Positions 10,776-21,256 of a DNA stretch of 64,000 nt are shown piece by piece (positions within the stretch are counted from its first letter, which is position 1; every line of letters starts with the position of its first letter). This stretch comes from Tilletia caries (Eukaryota > Basidiomycota > Exobasidiomycetes > Tilletiales > Tilletiaceae). The DNA is taken from the NCBI GenBank assembly GCA_032718865.1, contig JALUTQ010000007.1, positions 2,555,699 through 2,619,698 on the forward strand, in the 5' to 3' direction. The notes beneath the pieces were generated by a model, which searched no databases, had not been told where the DNA came from, and was given only the letters and a program-made list of their open reading frames with translations. Both the position numbers and the translations under genes were made by a program.

Positions 10776-12342
10776 TCAGCTCTGGAGGACAGTGCGGTAG
10801 ACGCCCCTGGCCTCGTTGTTGGCGGCGAGAGACGGCGTGCAAACGTTGCTACAGATCATAACCAGCTTTTCGATCAGTATCAGCATCCTCGCGAAAGTCT
10901 GATCCAGCCAACACTCACCCCTTCTGATCGCCGGCATCGCCACAGCCGGTGAACGTGCCTTCAACGCAGTCCAAAGTAGGCGTCCAGGACGCGGTGCCAA
11001 ATTGGCCCGCGGTGAGCTCGAGCGTGTATGTCAGCGACGTGCTCGCCTCCTCCGTCGTTTCGAAGCCCACTGTAGTGGATACGATGCCGAAGGGGTCGCC
11101 GACAGTGGCTGAAACGCTGGTGCTTCGGCTGACGGAAGTCTCGGAGGTCTTCGCGAACGAAATTTGAAGAAGAAAAAAGGGAAAGAGAGATAAGAAGAAG
11201 TGGACTTGCGGCTGAGTCAACACGTGCTGCCGACAGCATGAAAGCCACAGACTTACCGACGCTCTTCATTGAAGCCGCTGCAGTCGCGGCGGGCAAGTGT
11301 CTGCTTGTGGCTGGCCGGGCGAGAGGAGTGAACCTCGACTGGGCTGCCGTTGTTGTAAGCGCTGAGAGTCACGAGGCTGCCCTCGAGATCATTGTCGCGA
11401 CGGTTGCTACGCTGGCCCAGCCAGTTCGCACCCCGGATCGCGCGACGACTGACACCGGCGTCGGTGCACTCCTGACCGCAGCAGCGCTGCCACATGTAAG
11501 TCCCGGCGATAAGGTGTCGCCTGCAGGGAAAAGGGGATGTACGAACGAGCGCGGAGTCAGCTGAGGGAATTCTAGGAGCGCTACTTGCAAGGGAGAAGCA
11601 ACAGCATCCATGAAGCATGAATGCTGGCAGTACACAGCGAGCATGGACTCACACGCAGGTAGCATGGCGGAACTGTCCAACTGGGGTGCCGCAGTTCGGT
11701 TCGTCGACGTTGGCTGGGCTAAGAAGGATGTAGGCGCAACCTTCATCGGGCTCCGAGACGTCGTGCCAAACAATCGTCGAGCCACTTTCATCGCGAGGAT
11801 AGCCGGTCAGAGTGCCAGAAGAGTAAACAGTGCAAGAGGCTAAAGGATTCATAAGAGGGGAAAAGAAGCGGGCCCGCCTGCTTAGTTAGACACGTTCCCT
11901 GATTATACTCTAACGAAACACAGTACAAGCACTCACGGTATTCACTGTAAGGAAGCGTGTCCAGAAGGTCGCGATTGCCCATGCATGACGAATGGAAAAG
12001 ACAAGGTCAGTCATCCTCAAAGTGCTTGCCACTGTGTCTGCAACTATGCACTCACATGATACCGAGACCATCGGCGTCCCCAGGGACGTCTACGAACAAG
12101 GATCGAGGGCAATCAGAGTTGCAATCTTCAGTCTTGCACTGCCTACAGTTCCAAAGACAAGAATGGTAGATGGGAAGGAAATAACAATCGAATCAGTTCT
12201 CGTCCATCAACGTGAGCTGTCCGAGGCTCGAAGGGCGGGGGAGGCAAATCAAGACTCACTTAATCTCGTTGTGCTCGGCAGCGGAGACCATCGAGAGGGA
12301 GACGAGGGCGAGCAGACCGAAAAAGGACTTGCTGGCGATCAT
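10776..12342 (-). CDS. Secreted cysteine-rich protein, multi-exon
   Basis: The start ATG is at 12342 and opens a clean signal peptide (MIASKSFFGLLALVSLSMVS-A). Exons I can place: 12342-12260, 12142-12056, 11944-11937 (8 nt), 11839-11653 and 11520-11257. Two more follow: one coding from about 11172 down to about 10924, and a last one ending with the stop at 10776. Phases agree up to the fifth exon; the junction into the sixth (KTSETSVSRSTSVSATVGD) is not resolved. The mature protein has Cys-containing blocks CKTEDCNSDCPRS, GCAYILLSPANVDEPNCGTP and MWQRCCGQECTDAG. A beta-rich Ser/Thr region ends AGQFGTASWTPTLDCVEGTF-TGCGD, a pattern I associate with secreted fungal proteins of unknown function. 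It could be a cell-surface or effector-like protein. No operon or partner context. Confidence 0.65.
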
Positions 12343-13835
12343 GGCGGGTGAGATGAAGAGGGTGAGAAAGGATGAAGATGACAAGGAAGAGAGTAAGAAG
12401 GTTGATGGAGAGCTGGTTGGAAGTAGAGAACGTCCCAGACTGAAGCACTCGAAGAGACGCCCCTTTTTTGCATTTCCGTGCTCGATCTGGTTCCCTTCGG
12501 GCTTCGAATGATCAGCGGAGAAATCATTTCCCTCTTCGATCTCCATGGAGATTTCTCCTACCTGCTTTCGAATCGAGCATGTGCATACCTGACAAGTGAC
12601 AAGGATTGGTACTAGAGGTCTGAGGCTGGAGACCGGAGGCCCGAAGACCAGCCAGCCAGGGAACTCAGGTCATCAAAGGTCCGTACGTAGTGTCGATGCG
12701 GCTGACTCGCTGACTCGCTGACTCGCTGGACGCTGGAAGCTGCCGTAGATGATTGAATGAAAGCGGGAAGAAGCCGTCCGCTTCCCACCTTTCCCCATGC
12801 CGTCATAGTACGTAGAGGAACAGAACCTTGACAGCAATGTCGGGCGTGGAAGACGTCGAGGAGGGAACGCAGCGGACGCATATGTTGGTCTCGTCTTACG
12901 CCGCAGAAGATGACAAGCGATGCGCACGCAGCCAGTAGAGACCTGAGGTCGGCTAGCTGCTTGCGCCATTCTCCGAGGCAGTGTACTTACTGACGAATCA
13001 TGGTCAAGGAGGACGCAGTAGCGCTCGTCCAGAGACGAGGGACCTTCAATCAGGCGTCGCATCTCTCCTTTGCCGATAATGCCGTCGATTGCTGACTTAC
13101 TTGGTCACGAATCATGATAGTAGCGATGGGTAGCTTCTCTGCGCGATCGTTTTCATTTTATTGCGGATGACCTGCTCGTTTTGCTCGTGTACCACATTTT
13201 TTCTTTCTTTTGCACACGCCAAACTAATACACATGTATATATATATATATAGCAAGATGTACGCCCCGGCGAAGTCGGAACTGCCACATACACTTTCACG
13301 CCCACCCAAAATTAGATCCACTGAGCATTGAGACTTGAGACGACATACGATCATTATCCTGGACCACGTCTTCTGCATCACCTCGCGTCCCTGGTCTGGT
13401 CGCTCCCCCCTAAGAGCTGATGCATGATGCCGTCCAATTGTTCTGGATATACCCGTACGCCCCGAGATCCTGCTCGATCTTGGCAGCATAACCTTCATCC
13501 CGTCCTGGATTTGAAAGGATTGAACGACGAATTTCCGTCCACACTGCGAAATACTACTGTGAGGCAATAATCTTTGAATGGAGCCATCTCCATATCTCCC
13601 CAACGCCAGGCCATCTGTAAGAAAGAAGAAAGACTATGGAAGACGGTAAGCAATTGTCATACGGTCGTGAGTCGCGAGAGCTGTAAAGTCGTTCGCAGGC
13701 CCCAGCCTCTTTCTCTCGAACGTGTTTGGGAAGGCCAGCCGCTGAAAACGAGAGGGAGTTGAGCAATCCGGGAGGTCAGTTATAGCAGCTTCCACGCTTC
13801 GCCGAGGCAGACTTCTGACGACCGACGAACGGTGA
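12343..13835. other. Intergenic region with gene debris
   Basis: No intact gene. It holds a short tandem repeat of ctgactcg (about 12700-12730), a (TA)n tract near 13232-13251, and the relic at 12935-13095 listed separately. The minus-strand ORFs here are short and unassignable. Confidence 0.45.
12935..13095 (-). repeat. Gene-fragment relic, also found inverted at 36455-36612
   Basis: On the minus strand it reads GIIGKGEMRRLIEGPSSLDE, then RYCVLLDHDS, followed by a possible intron donor (gtaagtac). The same sequence, diverged, occurs on the plus strand at 36455-36612 (gacattatcggtggagaagg, then ctgattgaaggtccctc). I do not recognise the protein. Two diverged and inverted partial copies suggest a decayed gene family spread by duplication. 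Confidence 0.5.
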
Positions 13836-14112
13836 GAGTGAAGGAGACGCAGTATGCAGTAGTGGTGGCCCATATTCCGGAGTCGAGGGATTCACAGCGC
13901 CTCAGCCACTCGTCTCGTCTGTCAGCGGCGTGCCTCGAGGTCCCGATCGCGATGGACAAGGATGTCAATATATGCCTGACTGAATTGGCTTCTTAATGGA
14001 AGAAGGTGGAGAACAATTTATCTTCGGGGCTTTCCCACGCCACACTATAAGCGTCCAGCTAACGCCCAATTGTGGCGTCTGTCAAGAGCTTCTGCGCTCC
14101 GGAAGCGAGCGA
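13836..14112. repeat. Left arm of a large inverted repeat
   Basis: This segment recurs in reverse complement at about 15936-16203. Long shared stretches include gcccatattccggagtcgag, ggtcccgatcgcgatg and cacgccacactataagc. The arms are about 270-277 bp, clearly diverged (substitutions and small indels), with about 1.8 kb between them. The minus strand contains a relic (RRCESLDSGIWAT, then CVSFTL) shared with the other arm. Confidence 0.7.
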
Positions 14113-14125
14113 GCAGATGGTCTGG

Positions 14126-15855
14126 AGAGTGCTGACTGCTGACGCGACGTGGACATGGTTGGTAACTTGGTAACATTAGCCATAATCGAGTCCCACTCCG
14201 CATAAATCTCAGTCATCACTGCGCCTATGAGATCGGTACTGGCCCCTCCGCCCGAATGCACTCGTGGGAAAAAGCGTGAAAGTGTTCACGTACACAATTC
14301 AGAAACGAGGACGGTTCGCTGCTCACCTGCAACGTACTTACATCTATTTTCTGCTTCTACGATCTCGCTGAATTATGGCCCATCGTTATCGACTGATATG
14401 ACATGGTAGAGCGTGGGCTCCTACCGCATGGAGATCACAATTCCCCAAGGATAGCATGTATTTCGGGAACAGAGGGCCGCTCGTTGCCGCCGGTGAACAA
14501 ATGTGGAGAACGATGCAAACAGCTGTCGTTGGGCAGATGGAAAGCTAGTTGATAGTCCGAGGATGAGGTCGTAGTATGTCGTGTCGCTAGGTTGGACCTA
14601 GAGGTGCCGTCAGGATTGGATGCGCTCGCGAGTTCAAGAGCGGCGGGATGAGGGATTGGACAGTGTACGTGTATGGAACGGGGCCGATGGTGATTAATGT
14701 CGTTGAAGTTTGATGGTATGGCCGACCGATGGAACGTGAAAGCAAGGACGCCCTCGTTCGTCTACCGGGTATCGATATGCCTTGCTACCTCAAGCAACGA
14801 CAACAGCAGATACCGCCCAGGGCAGGACGAGCATGGCGGCCACGACAACAGCACCCTTGACTCCCGCGGGGCTCCCAAACGCGGCGACGGGCCCGCCGAA
14901 GGCCGCACTGTTAGAGCCGGTCTGGTTGTTCGAGCCAGTAGTCTGGTTGTTCGAGCCGGTCTGGTTGTTGGGGCCGGTCTGACATTTTGCTCCAGGAAAA
15001 ACGCCAACACATTCCTGCCATTTGCGGACGACGGTATCGATAGAGGAGACGTTACTTGCGAGGTCCGGATAGGAGCACCATGAGATGCAGCTCTGCTCGA
15101 TGGCCACTTCGTCCGTGGTGTTGCCGATATGGTGGACCTGGGCACCGTTGCAACAGTCGCTGATTCGCTGCGCAAACGTCGCGTTTGGGTTGGGAGCGTA
15201 GACGGAGCATTCCGGACCAGGTAGACTGTAGATGTCCGTTGGTAAAAGACAGTTATTGGAGATGGCGCTCATTGTACAGACCTAGCAGTGGGAATCGTGA
15301 TCGGTCAACTGTTGCTTGGTGAGCATGTGGATGAAAGCTGCGACCTTCAAAGGGCTCGATCATGGATGTGCTCACCTATGACAAAAAGACACGCTGGGTT
15401 GGGTTGGGTTGGGTTCGGTTGAGTGTGCGGTGCGGGCAGATGAAGCTGGCGGAGAGAAATTGGGGCCTTAAGAAGGACGACTTCCGATGTGGGAGAGAGA
15501 CCTCGTCGCTTTTGAACCAACTTCGAAGGCCGTAGCACTGAGCACACCGTGCGGGTACAAAAGGAAGGAGGGCTATGAGCTGTGGGAACTTTAGGATGTT
15601 CAGCACTACTCGCCGTTCAGCACTTAACACCGCGCCACCACCACTCACCAACACCATCAGGCGGTGAGAGTGCCCATGATGCACGATGATCGAAGAGGCA
15701 CGGTGCGATCAATGACGATGGAGCTCGCGATGGAGAGACGAACCCGCCCGGGTCCGTGGTGGATAGCGGGTGTAGCAGTAAGCAGTAAGTGGTATGTTTA
15801 TGGTGTCGATGGGCACCCGCTAAGACACGTGGTCGAGTATATATGGAAATAGAAC
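14126..15855. repeat. Segmental duplication, copy 1 (partner 34754-36390)
   Basis: The copies align in the same orientation from about 14126/34754 (gagagtgctgact) to about 15855/36390 (tgtcgatgggcacccgct). One near-identical block around 14552/35143 includes gtagtatgtcgtgtcgctag. The unit contains the cysteine-rich protein gene on the minus strand together with its upstream region. Copy 1 additionally carries an expanded ttggg pentamer run (about 15403-15418) that copy 2 lacks. Confidence 0.75.
14790..15272 (-). CDS. Cysteine-rich protein with hydrophobic C-terminal tail (GPI-anchor-like)
   Basis: A 160-codon ORF from ATG 15272. Eight cysteines lie in the first two thirds: SNNCLLP, PECSVYAPN, ISDCCNGAQ, EQSCISWC and WQECVGVFPGAKC. 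After them comes a Gln/Asn/Thr spacer with repeated GSNNQT units, then a small-residue/hydrophobic tail (GAVVVAAMLVLPWAVSAVVV) that looks like a GPI-attachment signal. A GPI protein should also have an N-terminal signal peptide, and none precedes or follows the ATG at 15272. A possible upstream exon ending near 15367 (ag|gtgagc, acceptor ctag before gtctgtac) has no ATG that I could find. Either the leader is noncoding or the start is mis-set. The family is unknown; a diverged paralogue lies at 35380-35829. Confidence 0.6.
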   Translation of the reverse strand: MSAISNNCLLPTDIYSLPGPECSVYAPNPNATFAQRISDCCNGAQVHHIGNTTDEVAIEQSCISWCSYPDLASNVSSIDTVVRKWQECVGVFPGAKCQTGPNNQTGSNNQTTGSNNQTGSNSAAFGGPVAAFGSPAGVKGAVVVAAMLVLPWAVSAVVVA

Positions 15856-15935
15856 ATAAATGGCTCTTTGCTCTTTCGTTTGCCTGCTAAGTCACACTGG
15901 CGTGGTGCAGCGATTCTTAGCGCTTAGCGCCCACC

Positions 15936-16203
15936 TGCTCGCTTCTGGAGCGTAGAAGCTCTTGGCGGACGCCACAGCTGGGCGTTAGCGGGATGCTTAT
16001 AGTGTGGCGTGAGAAAAACCGTAAAGTGATCGTTCCCGACCTTCTTAAGAAGCCACTTCGGACATATATTAACTAACAATTACCTGTTCATCGCGATCGG
16101 GACCTCGGGGCACGACATTGATGGAGGAGACGAATATCTGAGGCCTGAGGCGCTGTGAATCCCTCGACTCCGGAATATGGGCCACTGCTGCGTCTCCTTC
16201 ACT
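15936..16203. repeat. Right arm of a large inverted repeat
   Basis: Reverse-complement partner of 13836-14112. It keeps the same landmarks in inverted order (gcttctggagcgtagaagctc, cttatagtgtggcgtgag, cgcgatcgggacctcgg). Compared with the left arm it has lost about 8 nt within the coding relic (gccactgctgcgtctcc). Confidence 0.7.
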
Positions 16204-16292
16204 CTGGCGTATATCCGCGCCGCCATCGCTCTCCGTCCTGGCCTGGATGAGCTTGCAGCCGACTATAAGGTGGTGACAGCAGCGTACAACTA
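16140..16292 (+). pseudogene. Relic of an unrecognised gene (AIALRP family)
   Basis: The plus strand reads IPRLRNMGHCCVSFTLAYIR, then AAIALRPGLDELAADYKVVT, and ends AAYN-stop at about 16292. An in-frame stop and a small deletion precede it, so it is broken. AYIRAAIALRPGL matches the minus-strand relic at 4184-4313, and the first part matches the minus-strand relic in the left inverted-repeat arm (13780-13968). Together these are three partial copies of one unknown gene. Confidence 0.4.
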
Positions 16293-17439
16293 GAGCCTGT
16301 CATCGACATGGTCCAGTCCAACTTAGCCTTTTCTCTCTCGCGAAAAGCGTTGTGGTTCCTCCTCCGGCGCAGACAGCGACAAATAAGTGGCCTGCTGAGC
16401 CTCGCGGACGAGATTTGAACTACGTATTGGTAGAAGCGTGCAAGGGCGCGGTGTGAGAATTCAGGCTATTTCTCACGGTGGCATACCTTCTGGCGGTGCG
16501 GGTGGAGTTTCGACGAGGATAGGTAAAGTGTAACTATTTCTTCTCCGTCAAGTGTCAACAGTCTGCAATTATACGATCGTCATCGTCATCATGGTTTTCC
16601 ATCATCAAGGAAGATAGGAATTGTAGGAACGAGGTGATATCAGCTACCTTACGAACAGAGACCAACTGGTTGGTTTTCAACACGCTGGACTCAGATCCGC
16701 AGACGACGTTCAATCCGGCTCAAACAAGAGCTGAGTATAAGCACAAACAAGGCAAGCTGGGCGTCGAGCCACACCGGACTAGGACGTTGCCGATGAGGTG
16801 TCACTTGCTCGAGTCGTCCGCCCAGCTATTCATCCGCAGACCATTCCACAGTAAGGAGTCATACACGATGCCGTTTTCTGCAAGTATAGGTACAATTCAC
16901 AGTGCTTCCGTGTTCTCTTTGTTTGTTGCGCTATCCCAGCTTAAATGTTGCTGACAGAACGTGTGGATTCCAATCAATAGCTACAGCACGTTGTCGGCAG
17001 ATCGGCCAGTTCAAGTGCATCAGTTTGTTTACTCTACACGATCAAACACGGAAATGCAGTTGCGATGCTTGTTATGCAAGGCATGATATGAAGCATCCCG
17101 CCGTGTCAGAGAGTTCACAAAAACCTACGAAGACACCCACCAAACAAAGGAAAGCCGCCTTCCTTTGTTCTTGCCTCTTCGTCGTGTGCGAGAGCATACT
17201 CAGCGCTGCTGCGCTTATGATCCTCGCGAACGTCCTCTGCTCGATGATGTTGTGGAACAGCTCAAGAAGTATGTTGATACTCCCTAAATATGTCTCATTT
17301 CGAAGTCTCCACGTATCGTCTCGTTCAATCTTCAATCCAATCCCCAAAGACGTAAAACACTATCGATACAACAGGAAGCGTTTAAGGAGATATCCCGCGG
17401 GGCAGGCTGCAGTGATAAAGGCAAGAGCATGCAGGGGCC
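16293..17439. other. Intergenic, low-complexity and relic sequence
   Basis: No gene I can support. An open stretch at 16634-16954 (WLVFNTLDSDPQTTFNPAQT and on) has no recognisable family. A 55-bp phrase at about 17285-17345 (ttcaatccaatccccaaa and preceding bases) recurs at about 34325-34388, so this is more duplicated debris. Confidence 0.35.
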
Positions 17440-17850
17440 GGAAGCTTCCTCAGCTTGGACCCTGATGCTTCTCTGATCCAACTAGAGAAATGCTCGAGGT
17501 GAGTAACGTTCTTTGAAGATTGGAGCATTGAGTACTGTAGGAGAAGACTCGCAATGACAATCGATCCTCCACAATTCTGAATTACAGGACAACGCATCCA
17601 TCTCGGTCGCTCCCAGTGCCTCGCCGACGCAAACACTTTTCCAACATGAAAAACCGGCTCGGCCTCAAGTTCTACCCTGACGTCGTCTATACCACGTCCT
17701 TCTTCACCCACATGGCCGATCGGACGACGAAGGATCTGAGCGTCGGCTCCGTTCACCTCAACATCGTGCGCTTCAAGCAGATTCCGATCCGATATATCCT
17801 CCGGGCGGCGGATGAAAACATCACGTTCGCAACATCTCGGTACATCCCCG
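17440..17850 (+). pseudogene. 3' fragment of a DUF1769 gene copy
   Basis: The sequence restarts within exon 3 of DUF1769 (cagcttggaccctg, then atgctcgag|gtgagt), keeps the intron position and continues through most of exon 4. It reads LPVPRRRKHFSNMKNRLGLK, DVVYTTSFFTHMADRTTKDL and IRYILRAADENITFAT. It then jumps into different sequence after ENITFAT. Compared with the gene at 267-2147 it lacks a codon block near SVGSVHLNIVRF-KQIP, and the segment corresponding to bases 1875-1890 is missing. It has no 5' part, so it is a duplicated, dead fragment. The adjoining frame (TSPYIINVESYDDYRGHAKE, from about 17845) belongs to something I do not recognise. Confidence 0.75.
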
Positions 17851-18422
17851 TACATCATCAACGTCGAATCCTACGACGATTACAGAGGCCACGCGAAGGA
17901 AAAAGCGACCACAGACAGCCATGCCATCCCGCAACCGTCAGAATATGTCGCCCTGGCTTTCACCGTGTTGCACGGCAGGGTTAAGAATTTATATCTGGGA
18001 TCGTACAGTCAAAGAGTGGACCCGCTGGATTTGACCTCTACAAGGACAAAGCGAGGAGCGATAACGGATTCTTCGTCACGTTGTGAAGTTCCCAGATTCG
18101 CAATAATACGGCCCAAGCAGAATGCTCACTCGACCACCGCCTCATTTGACCGGTGCAGGATAATGGGAGATAAGGTCAGGCTGTTAATTACGTACGGTCG
18201 CTTCTTGTCGAAGCAACTCAGATTTTGCGAGGAGTGCAGGCAAGATATGTGTGTATGCAGGGAGTCAGAAATTGCCGGGATGCAAGCGGACGAGAGAAGC
18301 GGCTGTAAGGCATGCCCTGCTGATTTCGTCTTTCCCTTATAACTGGCCCTCTGACTCTAAGTTCAGCTCGACCTCAACCCTTCATCGTCATTTCCTCTGC
18401 CTATACCTCTCTAACAGCGACC

Positions 18423-19170
18423 ATGACAGCATTTCCGAACGTGTATCAGAGAAAGAACGCGAATGAAGGAGCAAATAATGGTGAGTTATATATCAACACA
18501 TCGAAACTCTGAGCCTCTCCTGGGTCTGATCTTGTGTTGAGCAATCAATTCCAGGCGAGGGGAAAGCGGGCATGCACAGCATCCTCAAAGCGTGTCCCGT
18601 CGTGCACGTCGCCTGGATATCCGATCTCGACGAAGCGATCCCCGTCGTAGCGCCGATGATTGGCGTTATGACTCGACATGGCGAAAGCGAAGGCGAAGCA
18701 GAAAACTACTGCTATCTACTCGGACATGTCAATCCGAAATTGCCCAAGAAGACGACTAAGGACACTGCCGAAAGCGACCTTTCCCATAGAGGTCTATCCG
18801 TCGCTATATCGGCTGCCTCCGTCGACGAAATCGTGCTCGATCTGAACCCGAGCTCTATCAGCCCGTGAGTTTCCTAACACCAGACACTTTTCAGATTCCA
18901 TACGTTCGCTGGGAGCTAAACATATTGTCTCTCAGGAATTTCCGCTCAGCCATATTCCACAGCCGAGCCACTGTCGTCGAGGACGAACCCGAAAGACTTC
19001 GGGCGATGAAAGTCATCGGAAATGGTGTCCTTCAACATCACCGACGGTTGTTATCTCGCTTTTCCTTAGACGCTACTGAGGCCGCTCCGCCCACAATCCT
19101 CAAAGTAGCTGTCTTTTCTGTCGCAGCGAAGGACAAAAAGCGAGACCTCGTAGATGCCTCAGAAGCCACG
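18423..19170 (+). CDS. PNPOx-like FMN-binding split-barrel protein, 3' end replaced
   Basis: Exons: 18423-18480 (58 nt), 18555-18864, and 18936 onward. Introns gtgagt...ccag (74 nt) and gtgagt...ctcag (71 nt) keep phase. The product starts [16 protein letters not shown] and contains [40 protein letters not shown] and [20 protein letters not shown]. This is the order seen in fungal pyridoxamine 5'-phosphate oxidase-like flavin proteins (start motif, hydrophobic core strands, then the N-[YF]-R-S-A-[IV] motif). The usual C-terminal part continues to about [18 protein letters not shown] and then merges in frame with sequence that looks like the N-terminus of an eIF4A copy. The real 3' end is therefore missing or replaced. 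A second 5' fragment of this family lies at 3874-4183. The enzymatic role is not established. Confidence 0.6.
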
Positions 19171-20591
19171 CCACCCAAAGATGCCGTCCACCCGAACATC
19201 AATGTTCCCAGCACGTCGAAGCTCGAAAATGCCACAGCACCCGCTGCCGCTGCTCCCCCGCCCACACCGCTGCCGCTGGCCCAGCAAGCCCGTCCCCCGC
19301 TGCTGGCGGCGGTGGCTCCGGTGCCAATGTCCTCCTGGACCCTGACGGCGACATCGAGTCCAACTGGGACACCATCACCGACAACTTCGACAACATGGAG
19401 CTCGCCCCCGAGCTTCTCCGTGGTATCTACGCCTACGGTTTCGAGCGTCCCTCTGCCATCCAGTCCCGCGCCATCGTCCCCGTCATCAAGGCTCACGACG
19501 TCATCGCCCAGGCTCAGTCCGGTACCGGCAAGACCGCCACCTTCTCCATCGCCATTCTCCAGCGCATTGACCCCGCCATCAAGGCAACCCAGGCCCTCAT
19601 CCTCGCCCCCACCCGCGAGCTCGCACAGCAGATCCAGGAGGTCGTCATCGCCCTCGGCGACTACATGAACATCGAGTGCCACGCATGTGTCGGTGGTACC
19701 CGCATCCGGGAGGACATCGCCAAGCTCGAGCAGGGCCAGCATGTCGTCGTCGGCACCCCCGGCCGCGTGCACGACATGATCAACCGCCGCTTCCTCCGCA
19801 CCGACCACCTCAAGATGTTCTGTCTCGACGAGGCCGACGAGATGCTCTCCACCGGCTTCCGGGAGCAGATCTACGAGACCTTCCAGCTCCTCCCCACAGA
19901 GACTCAGGTCGTCCTCCTCTCCGCCGCCATGCCCACCGAGGTCCTCGAGGTCACCAAGAAGTTTATGCGCGAGCCCGTCCGCATTCTCGTCAAGGGCGAC
20001 GAGCTCATCCCCGAGGGTATCAAGCAGTTCTACGTCGCCGTCGAGAAGGAGGACTGGAAGCTCGACACTCTCTGCGACCTGTACGAGACTGGCACCATCA
20101 CCCAAGCCGTCATCTTCTGCAACACCCGCCGCAAGGTCGACTGGCTCACCGAGAAGCTCCACGCACGCGAGTTCACCGTCTCCGCCCTCCACGGCGACAT
20201 GGACCAGGCACAGCGTGAGCTCCTCATAAAGGAGTTCTGCTCCGGATCGTCCCGTATCCTGATCACCACCGACCTCTTGGCCCACGCCATTGACGTGCAG
20301 CAGGTCTCGATCGTCATCAACTACGACTTGCCCACCAACAAGGAGAACTACATTCGCCGAATTGGTCGCCGTGTCCGTTTCGGTGGCAAGGGTGTCGCAA
20401 TCAGCTTGGTTACCACTGAGGATGTTCTGGTGCGTTTATCTATCTTCCCTTTCTTATCCTGAGGGGTTTCCCTTCGTTCTCCGCTGCATCACGCTAACAC
20501 TCTCCTCTTTCCACAGATGATGCGTGAGATCGAGCAATCCTACTCCACGCAGATCGAAGATATGCCCCTGAACGTGGCCGACCTGATCTAA
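19171..20591 (+). pseudogene. eIF4A-like DEAD-box protein with degenerate motifs, fused downstream of PNPOx-like exons
   Basis: From 19395 the frame is open to 20429. After an 87-nt intron it resumes at 20517 ([20 protein letters not shown]) and stops at 20591. Q-motif GFERPSAIQ, motif [20 protein letters not shown] and DEAD are normal. Changes from the eIF4A consensus: motif III is SAA instead of SAT, motif V is AHAID instead of ARGID, and motif VI is RRIGRRVR instead of HRIGRGGR. GRKG has become GGKG. These are positions needed for coupling ATP hydrolysis to unwinding and for RNA/ATP contacts. The N-terminal eIF4A segment ([20 protein letters not shown]) is in the same frame but has no ATG. 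A one-step frame change near 19262 separates it from the alanine-rich part read in frame with the PNPOx-like exons. Most likely a dead copy, although the long open frame leaves a decoy-like protein possible. Confidence 0.7.
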
Positions 20592-21204
20592 GCAACTCGC
20601 CTACTACGCAAATCACACGCAAAAAAAATTCCTGTAAACGGTAATCTGACTTCCAAACATTTGCTCCGCCACAAGTGAGGAACAATCTGTGCGAACTTGA
20701 CACGACTCTCAAAGATTCCGCTCTGAATCTGGGGACCAAACGTTTCAAAACCCCTTCCTGACCATAAATCGTCGATTGGTATAACTGTATGCAAAGCTAC
20801 CGCGGCCAAAGCCTCCAGTTCCCCTTTCCCTGTTCGCGCTGGGTGCCTCAACTCTCTCGTCATCCAGCGAGTCCCAACGTTGCATAACCTTCTGTCTTCA
20901 TGAAATCTACTTAACAAACATTCATTCATGGCCTTGCTCTCCTTGTTGCGTTCTGCTAACGTTGTGTTCCACGTGGTCCTGTGTCAATCTCAATCTCTCA
21001 ATGCCTGTATCTCTGATGCAGGGTTGGGTTCAGAGCACTTGTATGTACTCGCACGTCGATGCGGCCCGACCCGGTGCGGCTCCCCCTTGCGCAGCCCCAC
21101 ACCGGGTCGGCCTACACGAAGTGCACCCCCCTGGGACGGATCGGTGAGAGGAAGGCAGAAACATTGGGTCGAATTGTTGAAGAGGCTGGAAATCGGAGAT
21201 GGAG
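20592..21204. other. Intergenic spacer
   Basis: Nothing recognisable. It lies between the eIF4A-like copy and the downstream end of decayed YR element 2 (on the other strand). Confidence 0.5.
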
Positions 21205-21256
21205 TCAAAGCTTGACGTGAACGGACAACGAATAGGAAGGGGGCGGGCCCGGGTGC

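Noticed and set aside
15403..15418. Internal telomere-like repeat (ttggg)n
   Set aside because: Only about four units of a pentamer that differs from the common fungal ttaggg, and it is a local expansion absent in the duplicate copy.
19038..20285. 415-codon ORF antisense to the eIF4A-like copy
   Set aside because: Mirror frame of GC-rich coding sequence; composition (Glu/Gly/Leu/Val/Asp) is typical of antisense shadows and there is no motif.
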